Below, in pieces: positions 1 to 4,842 of a DNA stretch of 5,919 nt; positions within the stretch are counted from its first letter, which is position 1, and every line of letters begins with the position of its first letter. Both the position numbers and the translations under genes were made by a program. This DNA comes from an uncultured Granulosicoccaceae bacterium (lineage in GTDB: Bacteria > Pseudomonadota > Gammaproteobacteria > CALCKW01), in contig CALDHJ010000449.1 in NCBI GenBank assembly GCA_937941555.1, positions 1 to 5,919 on the forward strand. The letters are read 5' to 3'. The notes under the pieces were generated by a model, which was not told where the DNA came from, ran no database searches, and saw nothing but the letters and a program-made list of their open reading frames with translations.

Positions 1-809
1 ACTTGGTGCCCCTTGGGGGCAAGGTGGTTGAGCTTGGAGGTGGCACGGGCGTCATGTCGCACTTTGCAGCCCAGCGCGCCAGCCGGGTCTGGTGTGTCGA
101 ATTCAACCCGGAGCTGGTCGCGCTCTCGAGAGCCTTGCTTGCACAAAACCCCAATGGTGAACGCGTGGAGGTCGTGCATGCTGACGCGAGTGCGTGGGTG
201 CCGCCCGAGCCGGTAGATGTCGTGATCTGCGAGATGATGCACACTGGGCTCTTGCGTGAGCAACAGGCGGCTGTACTGCACAGCTTTAAGAACCACTACC
301 TCGAGCGTTTTGGCGGCCCGTTGCCGAAATTCATCCCCGAGGCCTGCCTGCAAGCGATTCAACCGATCGAACAGGATTTTGTGCACGAAGGCTACTATGC
401 CCCGTGCCTGCAATTTCAGTCGCCGGTTGCACACCAGGATCGCTCGATTGAATTGGGCCTGCCAACGATTTACCAGGCGTTCTGCTGGGACGAGGCCATC
501 CCCACCAGCTGCAGCTTCAGCAACACCGTTGACATCGCACGCGATGGCCGGGTCAATGCGCTGCGCATCATCACCAAGAATGTGCTGGCCATCGTTGATG
601 ACGGACAGGACACCATCAACTGGCACAACCAGTACATGATCATTCCCCTGCAGGAACCTACCGATGTCTGTGCAGGTGACAAGCTGTGGGTGTCATTCCA
701 ATACAGCCCGGGCGAGCCGCTCTCGGCGCTGACCGATAACCTGATCGTGCACCACAAACCGCAGCAGGCCCTCACACAGCAAGAGGGTGAACTGGCCCGC
801 AGCGCGTAG
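1..809 (+). CDS. PRMT-like SAM-dependent methyltransferase, 5' end cut off by the window
   Basis: Likely a cytoplasmic methyltransferase using S-adenosylmethionine, with the domain order of protein arginine methyltransferases. Counting from the TTG at position 3 (268 codons), residues 8-16 form the SAM-binding motif (VVELGGGTG), Glu33 in CVEFNP is the ribose-binding acid, and Asp61 ends motif II. Residues 77-86 (EMMHTGLLRE) match the PRMT double-E loop, with Glu77 and Glu86 nine residues apart as in PRMT1. A C-terminal half of beta-strand character follows. INW at 205-207 sits where PRMTs have the THW loop, so the histidine is replaced. Motif I lies almost at the window edge, and PRMTs have helices before it, so the true start is upstream and the TTG is only the first in-frame start-like codon. 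The substrate cannot be read from sequence; it could be arginine in a protein or another small molecule. The fold assignment is firm and the PRMT relationship is good. Confidence 0.88.
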   Translation, partial: LVPLGGKVVELGGGTGVMSHFAAQRASRVWCVEFNPELVALSRALLAQNPNGERVEVVHADASAWVPPEPVDVVICEMMHTGLLREQQAAVLHSFKNHYLERFGGPLPKFIPEACLQAIQPIEQDFVHEGYYAPCLQFQSPVAHQDRSIELGLPTIYQAFCWDEAIPTSCSFSNTVDIARDGRVNALRIITKNVLAIVDDGQDTINWHNQYMIIPLQEPTDVCAGDKLWVSFQYSPGEPLSALTDNLIVHHKPQQALTQQEGELARSA

Positions 810-856
810 ACAGCTGTGCGGGGCGTGGGCTGACGCTGACATTGTGCTTCGGCTTT

Positions 857-873
857 TGCCCGGGTTCCGGGCA
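857..873. terminator. GC-rich hairpin between convergent genes, possible weak terminator
   Basis: A perfect 7-bp inverted repeat (TGCCCGG / CCGGGCA) with a 3-nt loop lies in the 66-bp gap between the convergent methyltransferase and hydrolase stops, only 2 bp from the hydrolase stop. Position supports a terminator role. On the plus strand a TTTT run lies before the stem rather than after it, and neither strand has a U-tract downstream, so it is not a standard intrinsic terminator. Confidence 0.3.
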
Positions 874-875
874 GA

Positions 876-1607
876 TCACTGCGCTACCTGGCTCAAGCGG
901 ACGATCAATTCGGCGAGAGACTGAGGGGTAGTGACCATCGGCCAGTGGCCCGTGTCGAGTGTCTCGACGTGCCAATCGGGGCCGCACTGCGTTGGTGTCA
1001 GTGTTGCGCGCCAGTCCGGCCGGTCTCGTGTGCAGACAATACAGGTCCGGCGGTAGGGCGGTGATGCCGATTCGGTATAGGACAGGGGCTGGGTAAAACA
1101 GCCGAGTGGATGGGGTCTGGTGCGTGCGTGGAACCAGCTGAGGTCGTCGGGGGTGAAGTCCGTCATGACCGACAAGTCGGCGAGATCCGGCGGCACCGGC
1201 CACCGTGTGCCGTCGCCCAGCGCGGCGGCTTCAGCGCGAACCGCCTGTTGGCCTGCAGTGGAATAACCACTGGTGACACTCTGACCGGGGCTCGGGTGAA
1301 AGGCGTCGAGATACACCAGATGCGACAGCGCGTTCGGCCACTGGTCCGCGACACCCGTAATGACCATGCCGGCGTAGCTGTGCCCGATCAGCGTGACATC
1401 GGTCAGCGCATTGGATTCGATAAGGTGGCCGATGTCGTCGATGTGGGTCGACAGGTCGATGTTCCCTGCGTTTTCCGGAGGCGGGTCACCCAATCCGCTC
1501 AGAGACGGCGTGTAGACCGTGAGGTCGGTTTCCCGCAGGTATGGCGTGACGCGGTCCCAGCATGCGGCGCCGAGCCAGGCACCGGCGACCAGAATGGTTG
1601 ATGGCAT
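876..1607 (-). CDS. alpha/beta-fold hydrolase (esterase-like)
   Basis: A 243-residue cytoplasmic serine hydrolase of the alpha/beta fold, of the short single-domain type that includes EstC-like esterases and plant hydroxynitrile-lyase/methylesterase relatives. The sequence shows an early oxyanion segment (VAGAW, residues 7-11), the nucleophile elbow GHSYAG at 75-80 with Ser77, a probable acid Asp195 in CTRDRPDW, and the catalytic histidine His221 in DTGHWPM. The triad is complete, so the gene looks functional. It ends where expected for the family. The ATG at 1607 is preceded by a weak GTGAG 7 nt upstream. It lies 44 bp downstream of the AraC-family gene on the same strand, so it is probably co-transcribed with and controlled by that regulator. 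No signal peptide is seen. The substrate (an ester or similar small molecule) cannot be deduced; dehalogenase or lyase activity is possible but less likely. Confidence 0.93.
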   Translation of the reverse strand: MPSTILVAGAWLGAACWDRVTPYLRETDLTVYTPSLSGLGDPPPENAGNIDLSTHIDDIGHLIESNALTDVTLIGHSYAGMVITGVADQWPNALSHLVYLDAFHPSPGQSVTSGYSTAGQQAVRAEAAALGDGTRWPVPPDLADLSVMTDFTPDDLSWFHARTRPHPLGCFTQPLSYTESASPPYRRTCIVCTRDRPDWRATLTPTQCGPDWHVETLDTGHWPMVTTPQSLAELIVRLSQVAQ

Positions 1608-1618
1608 GGGCTAACTCA

Positions 1619-1635
1619 CTGTGCAATAGACACAG
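1619..1635 (-). other. small hairpin in the gap between regulator and hydrolase
   Basis: In the 44-bp gap, the transcript of the minus strand could form a 5-bp stem (CTGTG / CACAG) with a 7-nt loop. Its 3' arm abuts the weak GTGAG ribosome-binding site of the hydrolase. It could mildly limit hydrolase translation, but a 5-bp stem is short and may be chance. Confidence 0.2.
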
Positions 1636-1651
1636 ACTACCGCAGCCACCT

Positions 1652-2587
1652 TTAGCCCGCGCGTCGGCTGCGCCGAAACTCGGCGGGTGGTATCAGGAAG
1701 TGGCGCTTGAACACCCGGCTGAAGGCCGCCTCGGACCCGTACCCGCTGCGCATCGCGACCTCGACGATCGGTAGCCCTGTGTCGGTGAGAAGCTGTCGCG
1801 CCAGTTGCATTCGCCATTCGGTGAGGTATTGCAGTGGTGTGCGGTGGAGCAGGTCGTTGAAGCGGTTTGAAAACGCGGTGCGCGACATGCCCGATTTTTT
1901 TGCAAGGCTGTCTACCGACCAACTGTGGGACGGGTTTTCATGAATCGCCGCCAGTGCCTTGCGGATGTGTGCATCGTTGAAGCCGGCCAAGCCCTTGAGG
2001 TGCTGGCCGTTCTCGAGCACATGCGACCGGATCGCCTGCGTGAAAATAATCTCCGCCAGATTGAGTGCAATCAGGTCGCTGCCGAGGTGATTGCTGCCGG
2101 CCTCGGAGCCGATGAGCCGCAGCGAATCGTCCAGCCAATCGGGTGACACCGCGCCGTATTTCTTGATGTGGATGAGTTGCGGCAAGGCGTCGAGCAAAAC
2201 ATGGCGTGCACCCGGATCGAAGGCGAAATGGCCGCAGATCAACTGTGTATCGTGGTCCGTCGGGGTGTCGCCAATGATCAAGGCCCCGCGACCGTCGAAG
2301 CCGGATTCTTCAACGACCTGGTCCAGCGTTTTGATGTCGACATCTGCCGGGTCGGCCAGGCTGTGGCCGGAGCCACCCGACACGATGATCAGATCGCCCT
2401 GTTCCAGTAACACGGTATCGCGTTGCCCCGCGACAGTGACAAAGCACCGCCCACGGTGAACGTAGTGAAACCGCGAGACGTTTTCGAAAGACGGGACTTC
2501 GACGCCCCAGGGTGCGGTGAAGGCGGTGCGAAAATACAGTGTCCCTGACATTTTCACGACCTTCAGAATGTCGCTCAATAGATCCAT
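1652..2587 (-). CDS. AraC-family transcriptional regulator with cupin-type N-terminal domain
   Basis: A 311-residue DNA-binding regulator. The N-terminal half (about 1-185) matches the cupin-type sensor common in this AraC subgroup: MDLLSDIL start, FHYVHRG at 40-46, LEQGDLIIVSGGSGHSL at 61-77, and GHFAFD at 119-124 followed by a LPQLIHI segment. The C-terminal domain (about 207-311) carries two helix-turn-helix motifs: about 224-245 (SVDSLAKKSGMSRTAFSNRF) and about 273-295, the latter running into the AraC signature SGYGSEAAFSRVFKRHF with PPAEFR near the end. The ATG at 2587 gives the expected subgroup N-terminus, although its ribosome-binding site is weak. It lies directly upstream of the alpha/beta hydrolase in the same direction, and such neighbours are commonly the regulated target. 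It is divergent from the DUF4142/cupredoxin pair. The inducer is unknown. Family assignment is secure; the target set is inference. Confidence 0.95.
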   Translation of the reverse strand: MDLLSDILKVVKMSGTLYFRTAFTAPWGVEVPSFENVSRFHYVHRGRCFVTVAGQRDTVLLEQGDLIIVSGGSGHSLADPADVDIKTLDQVVEESGFDGRGALIIGDTPTDHDTQLICGHFAFDPGARHVLLDALPQLIHIKKYGAVSPDWLDDSLRLIGSEAGSNHLGSDLIALNLAEIIFTQAIRSHVLENGQHLKGLAGFNDAHIRKALAAIHENPSHSWSVDSLAKKSGMSRTAFSNRFNDLLHRTPLQYLTEWRMQLARQLLTDTGLPIVEVAMRSGYGSEAAFSRVFKRHFLIPPAEFRRSRRAG

Positions 2588-2650
2588 GGCTCAACCGTAC
2601 TCGCAGCAGCACCCGTGGAAAACCCGGTGCGTTGTGGAAAAACAGTGAAT

Positions 2651-2680
2651 TGTACGATCAGTCAAGAATGGTGAACGATC
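2651..2680. promoter_or_regulatory. candidate AraC-family operator, 21-bp-spaced direct repeat
   Basis: TGTACGATC (2651-2659) and TGAACGATC (2672-2680) form a direct repeat with one mismatch in nine and a period of exactly 21 bp, two turns of DNA. AraC-family dimers typically bind direct half-sites with this period, as in the araI1-I2 sites of E. coli. The site lies 72-101 bp from the regulator start and 105 bp or more from the DUF4142 start, so either promoter could be the target. The left repeat overlaps the candidate minus-strand -10 element, which would fit autoregulation. This is inference from geometry. Confidence 0.4.
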
Positions 2681-2773
2681 CATCATTCAGGTGCTCAGGG
2701 TGGCCTTGTTAGCCTGTGTTCCACGCGTTGACGCACACCGTTCAACCGCTCAAACGACACACACATCAACAAC

Positions 2774-2778
2774 AAGGA
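2774..2778 (+). promoter_or_regulatory. ribosome-binding site deciding the DUF4142 start
   Basis: AAGGA sits 6 nt before the ATG at 2785. It favours this start over an in-frame start-like codon at 2716. The upstream start would add 23 residues (MFHALTHTVQ...) in front of an otherwise standard signal sequence. Confidence 0.7.
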
Positions 2779-2784
2779 ATCACC

Positions 2785-3315
2785 ATGAGAGTACCCGAAA
2801 TCCTATTGGCCGTGGTCATGACATCTCTGGCCAGTTGTGCCACCGTTCAGGCCGATTCGCCGGCCGAACTCAACGACCTCGAAATCGCACACGTGGCCTA
2901 TACCGCGGACAACATCGATATCCGATACGCACACTTCGCGCTTGCATTGTCGGACAACCCCGAGGTGCACGCCTTTGCGCGCACGATGATCCGTGATCAC
3001 AACGCGGTGAACGAGCAGGCGCTTGCGCTGCTTGAGAAGCTCGAGGTGCAACCTCAAGACAATTTTCTCAGCCAGCAGCTGGTCGAGAATTCGGTGCGGC
3101 TTGTTGATGAGATGAGCAAGCTCAGAGGGGGCGCGTTCGACAAGCGTTACGCTGAGAATGAGCTCGCCTACCATCAGGCTGTGAATGCATTGGTGGCAAA
3201 CGATTTCATTCCGAATATCGAAAACGCGGAAGTCAAATCGTTGTTCCAACAGGGTCTCGAAATCTTCCGCGCGCACGAGAAACACGCGCAGATGATGGTC
3301 GAACAGCTCAACTGA
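2785..3315 (+). CDS. DUF4142-family exported protein, probable lipoprotein
   Basis: A 176-residue protein of the DUF4142 family, an all-helical, ferritin-like family found outside the cytoplasm and of unknown function. The N-terminus (residues 1-22) is a signal sequence with a single basic residue and a hydrophobic stretch. LASC at 15-18 fits a lipobox with Cys18 as the lipidated residue; cleavage after VQA (21-23) by ordinary signal peptidase is the alternative. The mature part shows family-type features: helix 1 with IAHVAYTADNIDIRYAHFAL, then PEVHAFARTMIRDHNAVN (59-76) with the conserved Asp71-His72, FDKRY at 118-122, His130, and a last helix with His164 and His167. Several His and acidic residues could bind metal, but no defined site is known to me. 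The stop is 8 bp before the cupredoxin gene, so the two are almost certainly one transcript. Family assignment is good; function is unknown. Confidence 0.88.
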   Translation: MRVPEILLAVVMTSLASCATVQADSPAELNDLEIAHVAYTADNIDIRYAHFALALSDNPEVHAFARTMIRDHNAVNEQALALLEKLEVQPQDNFLSQQLVENSVRLVDEMSKLRGGAFDKRYAENELAYHQAVNALVANDFIPNIENAEVKSLFQQGLEIFRAHEKHAQMMVEQLN

Positions 3316-3323
3316 GTACGGTC

Positions 3324-3680
3324 ATGACGCGACGCAATTTCTTGAAGAACGCGGCAACTGTCGTTGCCGCCCTGCAGGTGCCGGTTGCACAACACGCGAC
3401 CGCGCAGGCGAGTGAGCCGGTGGTTCACCGCGTGGAGATCCAGCAGTTTCGCTTTGTTCCGGACACGTTGAAGGTCCGGCCGGGCGACCGCGTGGTGTGG
3501 GTGAACCGCGACATTGTGCCGCACACGGCAACCGCAGTGGATGGCAATTGGGACACCGGGAAAATCGAAGCCAATGGCGTCGCCGAGATCGCTGTCGTGA
3601 CCGCCTCGACGAATGCGTATTTCTGCATCTATCACCCGTCCATGAAGGGCCGTTTGGAACTAGTCCCGGTTGACGCCTAG
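3324..3680 (+). CDS. Tat-exported cupredoxin (amicyanin/plastocyanin-like type 1 copper protein)
   Basis: A 118-residue precursor of a small blue-copper electron carrier or copper-binding protein acting in the periplasm. Residues 2-8 (TRRNFLK) are a textbook twin-arginine motif, followed by a hydrophobic stretch and AxA sites at 25-27 and 27-29, leaving about 90 mature residues. The cupredoxin core shows FRFVPDTLKVRPGDRVVWVNRD, then His67 in VPHTA, and the C-terminal ligand loop Cys101-x2-His104-x2-Met107 (CIYHPSM). All four type 1 copper ligands are present. The short C-x2-H-x2-M spacing is that of amicyanin; plastocyanin has a longer His-to-Met gap. The ATG at 3324 follows the DUF4142 stop by 8 bp with only a weak ribosome-binding site, which suggests translational coupling. 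No methylamine dehydrogenase gene is visible, so a true amicyanin role is unproven; the redox partner is unknown. Very confident on fold and export. Confidence 0.93.
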   Translation: MTRRNFLKNAATVVAALQVPVAQHATAQASEPVVHRVEIQQFRFVPDTLKVRPGDRVVWVNRDIVPHTATAVDGNWDTGKIEANGVAEIAVVTASTNAYFCIYHPSMKGRLELVPVDA

Positions 3681-3896
3681 CCAGCTGGATCGCCACCCGT
3701 CGCGCTACTGACGAAGGCCATTCAGGCTTGAGTCGAAGCGTGTGACAGGCGGGTGGGCGGTCCTGGCAAACCGGATGTCCAGTGACCGGAATGCACGGAT
3801 GGCACGAATCCTTGTCGTACAATTCGCCTGTCGGGTGGCCGCCGTGTGTGTGGGGCTCGAGCGCAATGCGGTTCCCAACAGAGGATGAAGTTCACC
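3681..3896. other. 216-bp gene-free gap before the tautomerase gene
   Basis: I find no convincing gene here. CGCCACCCG (3691-3699) could pair with CGGGTGGGCG (3750-3759) with one bulged base, but the 50-nt loop makes a terminator unlikely. TACAAT at 3818-3823 is a good -10 match about 74 bp upstream of the tautomerase ATG, with no matching -35. The gap therefore probably holds the end of the DUF4142/cupredoxin transcript and the promoter of the next gene. Confidence 0.4.
3881..3885 (+). promoter_or_regulatory. ribosome-binding site upstream of the tautomerase start
   Basis: GAGGA lies 11 nt before the ATG at 3897, slightly long but usable. It is too close to serve the in-frame ATG at 3885, which it overlaps. 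This supports the start that places proline directly after methionine. Confidence 0.5.
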
Positions 3897-4277
3897 ATGC
3901 CCTTTACACAAATCTCGCTTCGACGCGGCCGTTCCCTCGATTTTCGACGGGCTTTGATGGAGGAGGTGTACCTGGCGATGCGCGAATCAATCGGTATTCC
4001 GGAAGACGATCGCTTCGCCACCATCACCGAACTCGAAGACGGTAATTTCAACCACAGCGGCGACTACCTCGGCATCGAGCGATCAGAAGACGTGGTGTTC
4101 ATCCGGATCACTCTGAACCGCGGCCGCACAACCGATCTGAAAAAGGCGCTCTACGCCCAGATTGCTGAGCGGTTGAATACAAACCTGGGCATCCGCAAAG
4201 AAGACGTTGTGATCAGCCTGCTGGAGGTCTCCCCGGAGGATTGGTCGCTGGGCAACGGGGACGCGCAGTACGCGTGA
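3897..4277 (+). CDS. tautomerase-superfamily protein (Tautomerase_2/MSAD-like)
   Basis: A 126-residue enzyme of the tautomerase superfamily, in the double-length group related to malonate semialdehyde decarboxylase (MSAD). The hallmark catalytic proline becomes residue 1 once methionine is removed (start MPFTQISLRRGRS). This decides the start: the frame is open upstream (to 3846) and has an ATG at 3885, but both would bury the proline. Numbering from Pro1, IPEDDRF at 33-39 carries Asp37, equivalent to the MSAD catalytic aspartate. Arg74 and Arg76 in ITLNRGRT lie near the MSAD arginine pair (73 and 75), offset by one residue. GYLGIERS-like text (55-62) and the C-terminal EVSPEDWSLGNGDAQYA are typical of the family. 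The gene is cytoplasmic and complete. Activity could be keto-enol tautomerisation, decarboxylation or hydration of a small keto-acid; sequence alone does not choose. It has a gap on both sides and no clear operon partner. Confidence 0.92.
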   Translation: MPFTQISLRRGRSLDFRRALMEEVYLAMRESIGIPEDDRFATITELEDGNFNHSGDYLGIERSEDVVFIRITLNRGRTTDLKKALYAQIAERLNTNLGIRKEDVVISLLEVSPEDWSLGNGDAQYA

Positions 4278-4285
4278 AGTGGGTT

Positions 4286-4299
4286 CTGCGTTCGCGCAG
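4286..4299 (+). terminator. short TTCG-loop hairpin after the tautomerase gene
   Basis: CTGCG-TTCG-CGCAG is a perfect 5-bp stem with a four-base loop starting 9 nt after the tautomerase stop. Its place suggests transcript termination or 3'-end protection. The stem is short, the closing pair is G-C rather than the most stable C-G, and no U-run follows, so it may be chance. Confidence 0.25.
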
Positions 4300-4401
4300 C
4301 TGATCGAACGGCTGTGCTGATGCGCAAACCGTTGCGGCGCCACGGCAATTACGTGGTACCTCTGTTGTGTAGGATGCTGCAGGGTGGACGGGAGCGTGGG
4401 T

Positions 4402-4776
4402 ATGCTGAATGAGTCGAGTCTGATTGGGTTTGTCGCGACGAAGTGCCCTCCCGAGTCGAAAGCGTTTTACGGGAGCGTGCTCGTCTTGCGGCAACTGTCC
4501 GAGGATGATTACGCGATCGTGTTCGACGCGAACGGCGTCATGCTTCGTGTCCAGATCGTGGCCGAGCACAGCCCCCAACCGTTTACCGTGATGGGTTGGC
4601 GCGTCTCGAAGCTCCCGGCTCTGGCTGCTGAGCTCGTTGCGCGCGGGGTTGTGTTTGAACGGTTTGAAGGGCTTGATCAAGACGACAGCGGTGTCTGGGT
4701 TGCACCGAGCGGCGCGCGAATCGCGTGGTTCAAAGACCCGGATGGCAACCTGCTCTCGTTGACCGAGATCAGTTGA
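4402..4776 (+). CDS. VOC-family (glyoxalase/bleomycin-resistance fold) protein
   Basis: A 124-residue, single-domain cytoplasmic protein of the vicinal oxygen chelate superfamily. The paired beta-alpha-beta-beta-beta units can be followed: IGFVATKCPPESKAFYGSVL (8-27) with the family's xFY segment, YAIVFDANGVMLRVQIV (37-53), FTVMGWRVSKLPALAAELVARGV (61-83), and VWVAPSGARIAWFKDPDGNLLSLTE (98-122). The closing KDPDGNLLSL motif is very typical. The usual first-strand metal-binding histidine is not seen, so metal dependence is uncertain and the protein may be a binding protein rather than a lyase. I chose the ATG at 4402 because GGGAG (4390-4394) is 7 nt upstream; a GTG at 4384 would add six residues with no such site. 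It sits 66 bp before the ureohydrolase gene and could share its transcript. Substrate unknown. Confidence 0.92.
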   Translation: MLNESSLIGFVATKCPPESKAFYGSVLVLRQLSEDDYAIVFDANGVMLRVQIVAEHSPQPFTVMGWRVSKLPALAAELVARGVVFERFEGLDQDDSGVWVAPSGARIAWFKDPDGNLLSLTEIS

Positions 4777-4842
4777 AGCGTCGGCGGTTACACTGCACCG
4801 AACACGGCGAAAATTCGTGCGCGCCGAGCAGAGTGAATCCAC

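Larger units (their letters stand above)
2588..2784. promoter_or_regulatory. divergent promoter region between araC-type gene and DUF4142 gene
   Basis: This 197-bp gap must hold promoters for both divergent units, since both first genes begin here. On the minus strand, TACAAT (plus positions 2649-2654) is a good -10 match about 60 bp upstream of the regulator's ATG, but I see no convincing -35 at the right distance. A TTGACT also lies on the minus strand, 5 bp before TACAAT, which is too close to serve as its -35. For the plus strand no clear -10/-35 pair is visible, as would fit an activator-dependent promoter. GTGGAAAA occurs twice (2615-2622 and 2634-2641), 19 bp apart, with no assigned role. 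Confidence 0.5.

Noticed and set aside
1110..1601. Plus-strand open frame of 163 codons over the hydrolase gene
   Set aside because: It is antisense to a hydrolase with a complete catalytic triad; no recognisable domain.
2615..2641. Two GTGGAAAA copies, whose complement TTTTCCAC resembles part of a DnaA box
   Set aside because: Neither copy matches the full DnaA box TTATCCACA, there are only two, and nothing around them (no dnaA, dnaN or AT-rich unwinding region) suggests an origin.
3322..3822. Minus-strand open frame of 166 codons over the cupredoxin gene
   Set aside because: It is antisense to a gene with all four copper ligands and a Tat signal; its composition is low-complexity Arg/Pro/Ser.
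3782..4045. Plus-strand open frame starting in the gap before the tautomerase gene
   Set aside because: Most of it overlaps the tautomerase in another frame, the product has no family features, and the tautomerase frame has the catalytic proline and conserved motifs.
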